From positions 62,001 through 126,000 of the forward strand of contig CALCOY010000022.1 of NCBI GenBank assembly GCA_937897325.1: a stretch of 64,000 bases of DNA, in the 5' to 3' direction. Shown in pieces: positions 8,614 to 17,522 of the stretch. The first letter of the stretch is position 1. Each line of letters starts with the position of its first letter. A program made the position numbers and the translations under genes. Origin of the DNA: an uncultured Shimia sp. GTDB lineage: Bacteria > Pseudomonadota > Alphaproteobacteria > Rhodobacterales > Rhodobacteraceae. The notes under the pieces were generated by a model. That model did not search any database. It had not been told where the DNA came from and saw only the letters and a list, made by a program, of their open reading frames with translations.

Positions 8614-9174
8614 ATGACGGATGATGCAAACGTAATATTGTCGCTCCTGCCGACCAGATTGAAGGTGGCGCGGACAGAAAAGGGGCTGTCATTGGACGCA
8701 GTAGCCAAGCTTTCGGGCGTGTCCCGCAGCATGGTCAGTCAGATCGAACGGGGGGAGTCCTCTCCCACCATCGCGACGTTGTGGAACCTCACACGGGCGT
8801 TACAGGTCGATTTCGCCGGGTTGCTGGAAGACACGCCCGAGCAAAGCATTGAGGTGTTGCGCAGCGCCGCTGTTCCGATGATCGAAAACCGCGGAACGGG
8901 ATGTTCCATTCGCATTCTCTCGCCACCGGAGGATGCTGGTCGGCATGAGGTTTACGAACTGCGCTTTGACTCTGGCGGTGTTCTGGACAGCTGCGCCCAT
9001 GCCCGTGGCGCGCGGGAGCACCTTTCGGTTATTGACGGCACGCTGACAGTGACAAGCGGCGACGGGATGGAGCGACTGGTGGCCGGAGATACAGCTCGGT
9101 ACCCGGCGGATGTTGACCATGCCATCCGCGCGGAAGGCCCGGCCCGTGCTTTTCTTGTGGTCCAAGATGCATGA
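8614..9174 (+). CDS. XRE-family transcriptional regulator with C-terminal cupin domain
   Basis: A 186-aa one-component regulator. An N-terminal lambda-repressor-like HTH (about residues 12-66, with LDAVAKLSGVSRSMVSQIER as the helix-turn-helix) is joined to a small cupin (about 105-185, with REHLSVIDGTLTV and GDTARYPADVDH). Cupins of this class sense a small ligand, often an amino-acid metabolite. The gene lies 88 bp upstream of kbl-tdh on the same strand, and three copies of one half-site lie between them, so it probably controls threonine catabolism and perhaps itself. The start is taken as ATG 8614 because no other start fits the HTH alignment; it has no Shine-Dalgarno. Confidence 0.85.
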   Translation: MTDDANVILSLLPTRLKVARTEKGLSLDAVAKLSGVSRSMVSQIERGESSPTIATLWNLTRALQVDFAGLLEDTPEQSIEVLRSAAVPMIENRGTGCSIRILSPPEDAGRHEVYELRFDSGGVLDSCAHARGAREHLSVIDGTLTVTSGDGMERLVAGDTARYPADVDHAIRAEGPARAFLVVQDA

Positions 9175-9178
9175 TCTA

Positions 9179-9235
9179 ATAACGGATATTTGTCCGTTAT
9201 ACTGAAATCCTCTATTTCGGAGAAGTATCCGTTAT
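9179..9235. promoter_or_regulatory. Three-half-site operator upstream of kbl-tdh
   Basis: Inverted half-sites ATAACGGATA (9179-9188) and TGTCCGTTAT (9191-9200) form an almost perfect palindrome. A third half-site, TATCCGTTAT (9226-9235), repeats the right arm 35 bp further on. An inner inverted repeat GAAAT/ATTTC (9204-9218) lies between them. The position between the XRE-cupin gene and kbl marks it as that regulator's likely binding site. Confidence 0.6.
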
Positions 9236-9262
9236 GATACCACTTGGGAAATGGAGGCCCAA

Positions 9263-10450
9263 ATGATCGATTCCTTTTTGACCCATATCCGCGATACGCT
9301 CATCGAGATCGAGGCGGAGGGCCTCATGAAGCGCGAACGGCTCATTTCTTCGCCGCAGGCCGGCGAAATCATGGTGGGCGGGCGCGAGGTGATCAACCTT
9401 TGCGCCAACAACTACCTGGGTCTGGCAGACCATCCTGATCTGATCCGCGCGGCGCGGAACGCAATGGACCCCAAAGGGTTCGGCATGGCCTCGGTCAGGT
9501 TCATTTGTGGAACACAGGATCTGCATCGCGATCTCGAAGGACGGCTGGCGCGGTATCTGGGCAAGGACGACGCGATCCTGTTTGCGGCTTGTTTCGACGC
9601 AAATGGCGGGCTTTTCGAGCCGCTTCTGGGACCGGAGGACGCGGTCGTGTCGGATGCGTTGAATCACGCGTCGATCATCGACGGGGTACGGCTCTGCAAG
9701 GCAAAGCGGTACCGTTATGCGAATTCCGACATGAACGATCTGGAAGGACAATTGAAGCAGGCACGCGAGGATGGTGCGAGGTTCATCATGATCGCGACGG
9801 ATGGCGTGTTCTCGATGGACGGTTATCTGGCGAAACTGCCAGAGATTGCTGCGCTGGCGGAACGCTATGACGCTTTGGTCATGGTGGATGACTGCCACGC
9901 GACGGGCTTCATGGGCCCCAAGGGTGCGGGGACGCCCGCGTATTTCGGGGTGGATGTGGACATCCTGACAGGCACGCTGGGCAAGGCCCTTGGCGGGGCC
10001 ATCGGGGGATATATCGCGGGACCGCAGCCGGTGATTGACCTGTTGCGGCAGCGGGCGCGGCCATACCTCTTCTCAAATTCCCTGCCCCCGTCCATCGTGG
10101 CAGCGGGGATTGAGGCTATCCGGCTCATCGAAGAAGGCGATGACCTGCGCGCACTGCTATTCGAAAACGCCGCCTATTGGCGGGCCGGTCTGGAGGGTCT
10201 CGGTTTCGATCTGCTGCCGGGAGAGCATCCAATCATCCCCGTCATGCTGGGAGAGGCGCAATTGGCGCAAGACATGGCGGCGCGACTCTTTGAGGAAGGA
10301 GTTTATGTTAGCGGGTTTTTCTTTCCCGTCGTGCCGCGCGGGCAGGCGCGCATCCGCACACAGATGAATGCTGCGCTGACGCGAGAGGCGCTTGATCGAG
10401 CGCTTGAAGCGTTTGAGACAGCGGGCAGGGCCGTTGGGGTGCTGTCATGA
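9263..10450 (+). CDS. kbl: 2-amino-3-ketobutyrate coenzyme A ligase (glycine C-acetyltransferase)
   Basis: PLP enzyme of the alpha-oxoamine synthase family that splits 2-amino-3-ketobutyrate with CoA into glycine and acetyl-CoA, the second step of threonine breakdown; cytoplasmic. It has 395 aa, matching the family. [16 protein letters not shown] near residue 45 is diagnostic for Kbl. The PLP lysine is K241 in [10 protein letters not shown], with the conserved DDCHATGF upstream of it. The start at 9263 is chosen because TGGAGG lies 5 bp before it; the ATG at 9251 overlaps that Shine-Dalgarno. It overlaps tdh by 4 bp (ATGA), so the two pathway enzymes are translationally coupled. Confidence 0.96.
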   Translation: MIDSFLTHIRDTLIEIEAEGLMKRERLISSPQAGEIMVGGREVINLCANNYLGLADHPDLIRAARNAMDPKGFGMASVRFICGTQDLHRDLEGRLARYLGKDDAILFAACFDANGGLFEPLLGPEDAVVSDALNHASIIDGVRLCKAKRYRYANSDMNDLEGQLKQAREDGARFIMIATDGVFSMDGYLAKLPEIAALAERYDALVMVDDCHATGFMGPKGAGTPAYFGVDVDILTGTLGKALGGAIGGYIAGPQPVIDLLRQRARPYLFSNSLPPSIVAAGIEAIRLIEEGDDLRALLFENAAYWRAGLEGLGFDLLPGEHPIIPVMLGEAQLAQDMAARLFEEGVYVSGFFFPVVPRGQARIRTQMNAALTREALDRALEAFETAGRAVGVLS

Positions 10451-11472
10451 AAGCGCTGGTTAAGGCAAAGCCCGAAGCGGGGCTCTGGCTGCAAACAGCG
10501 CCCCGGCCGGAAATCGGGCCGGATGACGTGCTGATCCGGGTGCGGAAGACCGGGATTTGCGGGACAGACATTCACATCTGGAACTGGGATGACTGGGCTC
10601 AGAAAACGGTGCCAGTGCCGCTGATTACCGGCCATGAATTTGCGGGTGAAATTGTCGAGGTCGGGCGCGACGTCGAGGGGCTGAAGGTCGGGCAACGCTG
10701 CAGCGGTGAAGGCCATCTTATCGGGCATCAGTCGCGTCAAAGCCGGGCGGGCAAGTTTCATCTGGACCCAGAAACCCGGGGGATCGGCGTCAATGAACAA
10801 GGGGCGTTTGCGGAATATCTGCGGCTGCCCGCGTTCAATGTGGTGCTCCTGCCGGATGAGATTTCGGACGACATCGGGTCGATCCTCGATCCTTTGGGCA
10901 ATGCAGTGCATACGGCGCTGAGCTTTGATCTGGTGGGCGAGGATGTGCTGATCACAGGCGCGGGCCCGATTGGGATTATGGCAGCTGCGGTTGCACGCCA
11001 CGTGGGTGCGCGGCATGTGGTAATCACGGATGTGAACCAGGACCGGCTGGATCTGGCAGCGCAGGTTGCTGACGTGGTGCCTGTGAACGTTGCGCGCGAA
11101 GATCTGCGGGATGTTGAGGGCAGTCTCAAGATGACCGAAGGCTTCGATATCGGGCTGGAGATGTCGGGCAATCAGGCTGCCTTGGATCAGATGGTGGAAA
11201 CACTCGTGATGGGTGGGCGGATCGCATTGCTGGGGATTCCGCCGGGCAAATCACCGGTGGATTGGAGCCGGATCGTGTTCAAGGCAATCACGATAAAGGG
11301 TGTCTACGGACGCGAGATCTTCGAGACCTGGTACAAGATGATCGCGATGTTGCAAAACGGATTAGATGTGTCGGATGTGATCACGCACCGATTTGCGGCG
11401 GATGAATTTACGCAAGGTTTTGACGTCATGAGATCAGGTCGGTCGGGCAAGGTCGTGCTCAACTGGAGCTAA
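10447..11472 (+). CDS. tdh: L-threonine 3-dehydrogenase
   Basis: Zinc-dependent medium-chain dehydrogenase (341 aa) that oxidises L-threonine to 2-amino-3-ketobutyrate with NAD+, supplying Kbl. Catalytic zinc ligands C38 (GICGTD) and H63-E64 (GHEFAGE) are present, as is the Rossmann motif GAGPIG near residue 175. The structural-zinc lobe is altered: where the enterobacterial enzyme has four cysteines, residues 91-110 read [20 protein letters not shown] with no cysteine at all, although the flanks GEGH and [14 protein letters not shown] are conserved. The enzyme therefore probably lacks the structural zinc. It is the last gene of the operon, and its stop codon lies in the first arm of a hairpin. 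Confidence 0.95.
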   Translation: MKALVKAKPEAGLWLQTAPRPEIGPDDVLIRVRKTGICGTDIHIWNWDDWAQKTVPVPLITGHEFAGEIVEVGRDVEGLKVGQRCSGEGHLIGHQSRQSRAGKFHLDPETRGIGVNEQGAFAEYLRLPAFNVVLLPDEISDDIGSILDPLGNAVHTALSFDLVGEDVLITGAGPIGIMAAAVARHVGARHVVITDVNQDRLDLAAQVADVVPVNVAREDLRDVEGSLKMTEGFDIGLEMSGNQAALDQMVETLVMGGRIALLGIPPGKSPVDWSRIVFKAITIKGVYGREIFETWYKMIAMLQNGLDVSDVITHRFAADEFTQGFDVMRSGRSGKVVLNWS

Positions 11473-11494
11473 GTTGGGCGTGTCGCCCAACTTA
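11470..11494. terminator. Bidirectional hairpin between tdh and the GST gene
   Basis: TAAGTTGGGCG (11470-11480) and CGCCCAACTTA (11484-11494) are perfect 11-bp arms around a TGT loop. The outer bases supply the TAA stops of both convergent genes. It shares the GGGCG-loop-CGCCC core seen at other gene ends in this window. Confidence 0.75.
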
Positions 11495-12097
11495 GCCTTC
11501 GGGTATTGTGGCTTGCATCGAAGGCCGTTCGGCGAACCGTTCATACCAGGCGGCCAGAGCATTGCGGCCTGTCCGCCAGTTTCGATCCTCGTGACGCAGA
11601 TCGAGATAACCCAAAGCCGCGCCAACGCCGATCTGGCCGATATCGAGTGGCCCGTTCAAATGTGCCATCCAGCGCGCATTCAGCGCATCAAGTCCGCGCG
11701 CGACCTTCTCCCACTGCCCTTCAAGCCAGGCCGCGTTCTTACCCTCGTCCCCGCGGAACCGGATCTCGTAAACCATCAACACCGCCGCTTCCATGATACC
11801 GTCGGCCGTCGCTTCAAGAACCAGCGTCTCCCATGTGTTTTGCGGCCGATAAAGTCCGGCCCCGGCCCGATCATCGAAAAACCGGCAAATCACCCGGCTG
11901 TCATAGAGCGTCGGGCCCTCATCCCGCATCAGTGCAGGGATCTTGCCCAATGGATTGGCGGCGGCCAGTTGCGCTTCGGTCCCGCCGACGGCGGCCGTAA
12001 CCTGAACGGTCCCCACCGCATCGGTTTGACCCGTTTCATGGAGCAGCACAAGCACCTTGCGCACAAAGGGTGATGGCCCTGACATCAGAAGTTGCAT
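11492..12097 (-). CDS. Glutathione S-transferase family protein
   Basis: A 201-aa two-domain GST. The thioredoxin-like N-terminal domain opens with MQLLMSGPSPFVRKV, where Ser9 is the likely thiol-activating residue. It continues with the cis-Pro segment NPLGKIPAL and the glutathione-binding YDSRVIC near residue 65. The helical C-terminal domain follows. Predicted cytoplasmic. Such GSTs use glutathione for conjugation, reduction or isomerisation; the substrate cannot be read from sequence. It converges with tdh and has no clear functional tie to it. Confidence 0.85.
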   Translation of the reverse strand: MQLLMSGPSPFVRKVLVLLHETGQTDAVGTVQVTAAVGGTEAQLAAANPLGKIPALMRDEGPTLYDSRVICRFFDDRAGAGLYRPQNTWETLVLEATADGIMEAAVLMVYEIRFRGDEGKNAAWLEGQWEKVARGLDALNARWMAHLNGPLDIGQIGVGAALGYLDLRHEDRNWRTGRNALAAWYERFAERPSMQATIPEG

Positions 12098-12129
12098 AGC
12101 ACTCTCTCTCCCATGAATTTCGCCTGACC

Positions 12130-12741
12130 CTAGGCGTCGCGCATATGCTGCGCAAGGGGGCCAAGGCCGGTCCCGATGCCACCCGCTTCGACAGCATCCG
12201 CCGCCCGCAAGCGCACATCAGGCTTATTTTGATTGAGCTTCCACGTCCCTTCGACCGCGTCGATCCGCAATCGAAAAGGCAGGATCTGGCGCATCATCTT
12301 CTCGAGCACCGCAGGCGTCATCTTGTCAGTCTTCCAGGGCGTCTTGGGCAAAAGACGGTTCTCGAAGAAGGCCGATTGCCGATCCAGCATGTCATGCATG
12401 GCATCGGCAGCAAGCGGCTGAAGAATGCCCCGAAGATGCACGGCAACGTAGTTCCATGTGGGCACCTGATCGGGAACCGCATACCAGTCTGGCGAAACGT
12501 AGCTGTCAGGTCCAGCAATCGCGATGACGGCTGGAACTTCTGCCTTCAGGCGCGCGATCGGGTTCGACCGGACGAGATGCAGATCGGCAGTGCGTCCGTC
12601 ATCGTCCAGCAGAAAGGGCACGTGGCTGATGAGCGGGGCTGCCTCTGCGCCGTTTACAGCCAGAACACCAAAAGCGCGGTTTCGTGCGAAGGCCAGATTC
12701 TGCGCGGTCTCGGCCGTGCGGAAAGCGGGGTTCGGATGCAT
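12130..12741 (-). CDS. FMN-binding PaiB-type protein (putative negative regulator)
   Basis: A 203-aa protein of the FMN-binding split-barrel family typified by Bacillus PaiB. Typical features are the opening MHPNPAFR, SHVPFLLDDDG and LHLVRSNP near residues 40-62, YVSPDWYA-x5-VPTWNY near 95, and KMMRQILPFRLRIDAVEGTW near 165 followed by KLNQNK. PaiB is described as a negative regulator of sporulation and protease genes, but this family is widespread in non-sporulating bacteria, where its role is open; flavin binding is the safer statement. It lies on the same strand as thiQ and the GST gene without overlap. Confidence 0.85.
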   Translation of the reverse strand: MHPNPAFRTAETAQNLAFARNRAFGVLAVNGAEAAPLISHVPFLLDDDGRTADLHLVRSNPIARLKAEVPAVIAIAGPDSYVSPDWYAVPDQVPTWNYVAVHLRGILQPLAADAMHDMLDRQSAFFENRLLPKTPWKTDKMTPAVLEKMMRQILPFRLRIDAVEGTWKLNQNKPDVRLRAADAVEAGGIGTGLGPLAQHMRDA

Positions 12742-12794
12742 CGGGCTGTCCTTTTTAGGGCGCGTGCGTTGGTAGCTGAGACAGGACAGCGAGG

Positions 12795-13487
12795 CTAGCC
12801 CAGATAGGCGCGCAGCGCGGGCGGAGGATGATCCAGGGTTTGCGCCGTTGGCGACGGGGGATGAGCCGCGCCTTCATCCACAAAGACGATGTCCGTGGCG
12901 ATGCGCCTTGCATCTTCGGGCGAGTGTGTGACCATCATAAGGCCTGCACCGGTTTCGTTCACAACGTCCTTAACCAGATCCAGCATATCGGCGCGCAACG
13001 CAGGGCCCAAGGCGGCAAAGGGTTCATCCAAGAGCAGCAGCGGACGGGCCTGCAAAAGCACCCGCGCAAGGGCCGCTCGGCTGATCTGTCCACCAGACAG
13101 CGACGCTGGTTTGCGCACTCCGAACCCCTGCAGGCCAACGCGGGCAATGGCCTCATCAACATTGGCCCGTTCGATGTCCGAAAGGCGCAAACCGGGGCGC
13201 AGGCCGAGCCCGACATTCTGAGCCAGCGTCAGATGCGGGAACAGATTGCCGTCCTGAAAGAGCATCGCCATGCCACGCTTATCGGGGTCAGCGCCGGTCA
13301 CATCGCGCCCCTCCATAAGGATCTGCCCGGATTTTAGCGGGACGAACCCGGCAACGGCCCCGAGCAAGGTGGATTTGCCGGCGCCAGACGGACCGATTAT
13401 GGCAATGCGCTGGCCCGCGCCGACCTCAAAATCCGCGCGTAGCGTGAAGCCGCTGAGGTCAACGTGGAGATTACTCAGCCGCAGCAT
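12795..13487 (-). CDS. thiQ: Thiamine ABC transporter ATP-binding protein
   Basis: A 230-aa ABC ATPase with Walker A GPSGAGKST (32-40), Q-loop region MLFQDGNLFPHLT, signature LSGGQISR, Walker B LLLLDEPFAAL and H-loop MVTHS. MLFQDGNLFPHLT and the short length, without an extra regulatory domain, are typical of ThiQ. It overlaps thiP by 17 bp, is the last gene of thiBPQ, and powers thiamine/TPP import at the inner membrane. Expression should follow the TPP riboswitch upstream of thiB. Confidence 0.93.
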   Translation of the reverse strand: MLRLSNLHVDLSGFTLRADFEVGAGQRIAIIGPSGAGKSTLLGAVAGFVPLKSGQILMEGRDVTGADPDKRGMAMLFQDGNLFPHLTLAQNVGLGLRPGLRLSDIERANVDEAIARVGLQGFGVRKPASLSGGQISRAALARVLLQARPLLLLDEPFAALGPALRADMLDLVKDVVNETGAGLMMVTHSPEDARRIATDIVFVDEGAAHPPSPTAQTLDHPPPALRAYLG

Positions 13488-15018
13488 GGCGCCCCAATCT
13501 GTCGCAAATCCAGAATGTCAGCAGGGCCAGCAAAAGCAGGAGGAGGGCGGCACCGGAGGCCGCATCCAACTGGTAGCTGCCCATCAGGCTATACATTGCC
13601 AGAGGCAGCGTACCGCGTTCGGGATCGGCGAACAGGGCGATCACCCCAAGATCCCCAAGCGACAAGGCCATGCCCAGGCCCACGGCAAAGCCGATCTGCG
13701 GTCTGAGGCGCGGCAGGATAAGGATACGCCACAAAGAGAAGCGCTTGACACCAATGCTTTGGGCGAGTGGGCCGTAGCCTTCGACCGCATCGCGAATCGC
13801 AGGAGCGAGAAGGCGAAGGGCGAAGGGCAAGGTCATCAACGTGTTGACGGATGCGGTGACAGGCAAGGCGGCGCTGCGCGGATCGACGAATGGGTTAATC
13901 AGAAGGAACGCTCCCGTGCCGATCATCAGGGGTGACAGGGCCAATCCCAGAACGCCGATCGTTTCAACCCCGGATCGCTTGCGCCCGGCCATCCATCCGG
14001 CCAGTGGCAGGGCCAGCGTCAGCATCAACGCGACGCTCAGGACGGCGACCCAGATGGAGGTCAGCGTCGCGCTCCAGATGCTCGAAGGCAGGACAAAAAG
14101 GCCTGGAAGTCCGCGCATAAAGATGGCGAGAAGTGGCAGAATGAGGAAAGCGGCACCCAGCACGATAATGACCGCGTCGCGCAGACGAGCGCGGCGGCCA
14201 TCCCATCGGATCTGCTTGCGGTCGAGGCCCCGGCCTGTGTCAATAGACGGAACCAGCCAGACGGCAATCACGGCTGCGAATCCGGCCATGGCAAGCTGCA
14301 AAAGTGACAGAAAGGCTGCGCGTCCAAGATCGAATTCGAAACGGAAAGCCTCATAGATCGCAAGCTCGGCCGTGGTGGCACGTGGACCGCCGCCGAGTGT
14401 CAGGGCAACGGCAAAGCTGGTCAGGCAGAGAACGAAGATAAGGGCGAAGGCACCCGGCACAGACTTGCGTAGGACGGGCCATTCGAGCACGCGGAAAAAC
14501 GTCCAGCCGTCGAGGCCCAATTGCCCGGCAAGACGAAACTGTTCGGCGGGCACGGCTTGCCAGCCCTGCAAGATCAGGCGCGTGGCAAGCGGGAGATTGA
14601 AGAAAACGTGGGCCAGTACGACGCCATGAAATCCGTAGATCGAAATGGGTTCCAATCCCATGGCGACAAGCAGAGTGCTGACCCAACCGCCCCGCCCGAA
14701 CACAGCCAAAAGGCCCAAGACGGCGACGATGACGGGCAGGATGAACGGTGCGCCCAGCAGAATGACCAAGGCCTGGCGACCCCGGAACTGACGACGCGAC
14801 AATGCACGGGCCAGCGGGATCGCAAAGCCGACGCTTAACGCAGCCGACCAAATCGCCTGATGCAGGGTGAACCACAAAGCCGCGCGGTCGCCCGGACCAA
14901 GGCGAAAAGTGCCGCCCTGCAGGACAACAGCCAGTGTGACGGCCCCAAGCACGCCAACGATGGTCAGCGCGGCAAGGGGACCGCCGAACCGGCTTAGTTG
15001 GAGAGGGCCGACAGCCAT
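13471..15018 (-). CDS. thiP: Thiamine/thiamine pyrophosphate ABC transporter permease
   Basis: A 515-aa permease with two consecutive binding-protein-dependent transport modules, about twelve membrane helices in all, as expected for ThiP. Coupling segments include EQFRLAGQLGLDGWTFFRV in the first half and GPLAQSIGVKRFSLWRILIL in the second. It overlaps thiB by 25 bp and thiQ by 17 bp, so the three subunits are translationally linked. It forms the pore through which ThiB delivers thiamine. Confidence 0.92.
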   Translation of the reverse strand: MAVGPLQLSRFGGPLAALTIVGVLGAVTLAVVLQGGTFRLGPGDRAALWFTLHQAIWSAALSVGFAIPLARALSRRQFRGRQALVILLGAPFILPVIVAVLGLLAVFGRGGWVSTLLVAMGLEPISIYGFHGVVLAHVFFNLPLATRLILQGWQAVPAEQFRLAGQLGLDGWTFFRVLEWPVLRKSVPGAFALIFVLCLTSFAVALTLGGGPRATTAELAIYEAFRFEFDLGRAAFLSLLQLAMAGFAAVIAVWLVPSIDTGRGLDRKQIRWDGRRARLRDAVIIVLGAAFLILPLLAIFMRGLPGLFVLPSSIWSATLTSIWVAVLSVALMLTLALPLAGWMAGRKRSGVETIGVLGLALSPLMIGTGAFLLINPFVDPRSAALPVTASVNTLMTLPFALRLLAPAIRDAVEGYGPLAQSIGVKRFSLWRILILPRLRPQIGFAVGLGMALSLGDLGVIALFADPERGTLPLAMYSLMGSYQLDAASGAALLLLLLALLTFWICDRLGRHAAAE

Positions 15019-15971
15019 TCGGCCAGAGCGTCCTCACGCATGGCGGCGGCATCATCCGCGGACAAGAGGAGGCTCTTTTCCGGCGTGATGAGCGTTTCAA
15101 AGCCATCGGGGAGACCTTGCGCCGGTGTCACTGCGGGATACATCCAATTGGTCGTCGGGATGACACCCTGAAAGGCGTCCGTGACCATGAACTGCAGGAA
15201 CCGATCTGCAAGATCGGGCTGATCGCTGCCTGCAAGTTTGCCTGCGACCTCGATCTGCATGTAGTGGCCTTCTTCAAAAAGTGCGGCGGTCTTGCTGTCA
15301 TCGTCCTCGGCGATCAGATGGTAGGCGGGCGAGGTCGTGTAACTCAGCACCATGTCAGCCTCTCCGTCAACGAACAGGCCGTAGGCTTCAGACCAGCCTT
15401 TTGTGACGGTAACGATGTTGTCGGACAGGCCCTCCCAGATCGCAGGAGCTTCGTCCCCGTAGGCTGCCTTGACCCACAAAAGCAATCCAAGACCAGGGGT
15501 TGAGGACCTTGGATCCTGAATGATGATCTTGGCCTCCGAAGCACCCAAATCCCTGAAGTTCGAAGACACTTCCATGTCGGTCTTGTGAACGAAAGCGAAG
15601 TAACCCCAGTCAAAGGGCACGAAGGTTTCGTCGGTCCAGTCGATGGGCAGACTGTAATCGGCGGTGACGCTGTGAGGGGCAAAAAGGCCGGTCTCCAGTG
15701 CAGCCGCGGTCAGGTTGGTGTCTAGGCCCAGGACAACATCCGCATCCGTCCGGCTGCCTTCGAGCTTCAGCCGGGCCAACATCGCGGCACTGTCGCCTGC
15801 ACCCACGAATTGGAGATCACAGCCGCAGTTTTCCTCGAACGCGGCCTCGACCACGGGGCCCGGGCCCCATTCGGAGACAAAGCTGTCATATGTATAGACG
15901 GTCAGGACAGGGGTCTCGGCATAGGCGCTGGCGCCAATGATCGAAGCCGCTGCAAGGGTAAGAATACGCAT
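14994..15971 (-). CDS. thiB: Thiamine ABC transporter substrate-binding protein
   Basis: Periplasmic binding protein of 325 aa. A Sec signal peptide covers about the first 19 residues (MRILTLAAASIIGASAYA, then ET). The mature protein starts with the ThiB-typical LTVYTYDSFVSEWGPGP and later has TDADVVLGLDTNL and PFDWGYFAFVHK. The start at 15971 has GAGGAG 8 bp upstream and begins the signal peptide; the frame upstream of it is riboswitch sequence, not protein. It is the first gene of thiBPQ and directly follows the TPP aptamer. Confidence 0.95.
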   Translation of the reverse strand: MRILTLAAASIIGASAYAETPVLTVYTYDSFVSEWGPGPVVEAAFEENCGCDLQFVGAGDSAAMLARLKLEGSRTDADVVLGLDTNLTAAALETGLFAPHSVTADYSLPIDWTDETFVPFDWGYFAFVHKTDMEVSSNFRDLGASEAKIIIQDPRSSTPGLGLLLWVKAAYGDEAPAIWEGLSDNIVTVTKGWSEAYGLFVDGEADMVLSYTTSPAYHLIAEDDDSKTAALFEEGHYMQIEVAGKLAGSDQPDLADRFLQFMVTDAFQGVIPTTNWMYPAVTPAQGLPDGFETLITPEKSLLLSADDAAAMREDALAEWLSALSN

Positions 15972-15979
15972 AGCGTTCT

Positions 15980-16024
15980 CCTCAGATTGCAGGCGGCGGG
16001 ATGAGGTATGGGCTGGTGCCCTCA
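15980..16024 (-). promoter_or_regulatory. Expression platform of the TPP riboswitch (SD-sequestering switch)
   Basis: Three short elements read in order on the minus strand: TGAGG at the 3' edge of the aptamer (16024-16020), CCTCA (16006-16002), and TGAGG forming the thiB Shine-Dalgarno (15984-15980). CCTCA can pair with either TGAGG. With TPP bound, the aptamer keeps the first TGAGG in P1, leaving CCTCA free to mask the Shine-Dalgarno. Without TPP, the two upstream elements pair and translation starts. This is inferred from complementarity only. Confidence 0.55.
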
Positions 16025-16109
16025 CCTTCCCTCCGCCGGTGTTAACCGGTTCAGGTTCAACGGGTTCGCCGTGCGGCATCTCAGCTCTTGGTCAGAAGCA
16101 CCCCGAGGT
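16020..16109 (-). promoter_or_regulatory. TPP riboswitch (THI element) upstream of thiBPQ
   Basis: On the minus strand the conserved THI-box segments appear in order: CTCGGGGTGC, AGCTGAGAT, GAACCCGTTGAACCTGA, CCGGTTAACACCGG (the closing stem) and GGAGGGAAGGTGAGG. This matches the TPP aptamer core, including the pyrimidine-sensor CTGAGA and the pyrophosphate-sensor ACCTGA regions. It should bind thiamine pyrophosphate in the mRNA leader and shut off the thiamine importer when TPP is plentiful. Confidence 0.95.
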
Positions 16110-16419
16110 ATGGCAGACGCTAGTCATTCAGTGAAAGAGGGGCAACCGGAAAGTGCGGGCTCAGTCGTTCTGCCGAGAGCTGCCCGGCATGCCCAACGTT
16201 GTCTCGTTGGATGGGGCCCAAAAAGGCGGCCCCTAACGCGTGGCCGAGCCCCAAGGCGATCTGAGCGGCAAAAGCCGAAACCGCAGAGAGCACGGATAGG
16301 AGAATGACGCCGGTGGGGATCCTTTGCGGTCCCTCACATGCGGCTCCGTCGTGGATGGTCAGGAACGGCGCTTGTTCCCGTGCAGCGCCCCGGCTAAAGG
16401 GCTGTTAGAGGAGCACATT
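16110..16419. other. 310-bp intergenic region between the thi leader and aroC
   Basis: This region must hold the divergent promoters of thiBPQ (minus) and aroC (plus). No strong -35/-10 pair stands out. A minus-strand frame of about 80 codons with a hydrophobic run (SVLSAVSAFAAQIALGLGHA) has no ATG and no Shine-Dalgarno, so it is not called. The last bases hold AGAGGAG, the aroC Shine-Dalgarno. Confidence 0.5.
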
Positions 16420-17520
16420 ATGTCGATCAACAGCTTTGGTCATCTGTTTCGAGTGACAACCTGGGGCGAAAGCCACGGGCCCGCTTTGGGGGCGACGGTG
16501 GATGGCTGCCCGCCAGGCGTGCCAGTGGATGAGGCGGCACTTCAGGTTTGGCTGGACAAGCGCAAGCCCGGGCAAAACAAGTATACGACGCAGCGGCGCG
16601 AGCCCGACCAGGTGAAGATCCTGTCGGGCGTTTTCGAGGGTCAGACAACGGGCACGCCGGTGCAGCTGATGATCGAGAACACGGATCAGCGGTCGAAGGA
16701 CTATTCCGAAATCTCCGAGAAGTTCCGACCGGGTCATGCGGACATCACATATTGGCAAAAATACGGGATAAGGGACTATCGCGGCGGCGGGCGATCCTCG
16801 GCCCGGGAGACAGCAGCGCGCGTGGCAGCAGGAGGGCTTGCGCGAGCAGCACTTGCTGAATTTGCCCCGGAAATCGAGATTACCGGCTATATGACAAGGA
16901 TGGGCGCTCAAGAAATCGACCGCACCCGCTTTGACCGGGATGAGATCGGGCGCAATCCTTTCTGGGTGCCGGATGCAAAAACGGCCGAGAATTGGGCGGA
17001 CTATCTCGACGGTTTGCGCAAGTCGGGCAACTCCGTCGGGGCGATCATTGAGGTGAGCGCGCGGGGCGTACCGGCGGGACTTGGTGCACCGGTTTATGGC
17101 AAACTCGACACGGATTTGGCAGCAGCAATGATGAGTATCAACGCGGTCAAGGGCGTCGAGATTGGCGAGGGTATGTCGGCCGCCATGCTAACCGGGGAGG
17201 CCAATGCAGATGAGATCTCAATGGGACCGGACGGCCCGGTCTATTCTTCAAACCACGCGGGCGGTATCCTGGGCGGTATCAGCACGGGGCAAGAGATTAT
17301 CGTGCGCTTTGCCGTGAAACCGACGTCATCGATCCTGACACCGCGCAAGACGATAACGAAAGCGGGTGAAGAGACGGAGATTGTCACCAAGGGCAGACAT
17401 GATCCTTGTGTTGGCATCCGGGCTGTACCGGTGGGGGAGGCGATGATGGCCTGCACGCTGCTGGATCATCTGCTTCTGCACCGGGGGCAGGTCGGGCAGA
17501 ACCGAGGGCAGATCGGGTAA
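16420..17520 (+). CDS. aroC: Chorismate synthase
   Basis: The last shikimate-pathway enzyme converts 5-enolpyruvylshikimate-3-phosphate to chorismate using reduced FMN; cytoplasmic. It has 366 aa, the usual length. All family signatures are visible: [18 protein letters not shown] (about residues 17-34), the Arg-rich [37 protein letters not shown] near residue 125, and [17 protein letters not shown] near 330. The start at 16420 has AGAGGAG 6 bp upstream; the longer frame to 16324 is not aroC-like. Transcribed alone, divergent from thiBPQ. Confidence 0.97.
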   Translation: MSINSFGHLFRVTTWGESHGPALGATVDGCPPGVPVDEAALQVWLDKRKPGQNKYTTQRREPDQVKILSGVFEGQTTGTPVQLMIENTDQRSKDYSEISEKFRPGHADITYWQKYGIRDYRGGGRSSARETAARVAAGGLARAALAEFAPEIEITGYMTRMGAQEIDRTRFDRDEIGRNPFWVPDAKTAENWADYLDGLRKSGNSVGAIIEVSARGVPAGLGAPVYGKLDTDLAAAMMSINAVKGVEIGEGMSAAMLTGEANADEISMGPDGPVYSSNHAGGILGGISTGQEIIVRFAVKPTSSILTPRKTITKAGEETEIVTKGRHDPCVGIRAVPVGEAMMACTLLDHLLLHRGQVGQNRGQIG

Positions 17521-17522
17521 CC

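Noticed and set aside
16110-16419. Hydrophobic minus-strand frame between thiB leader and aroC
   Set aside because: No ATG, no Shine-Dalgarno, and it overlaps the region needed for two promoters.
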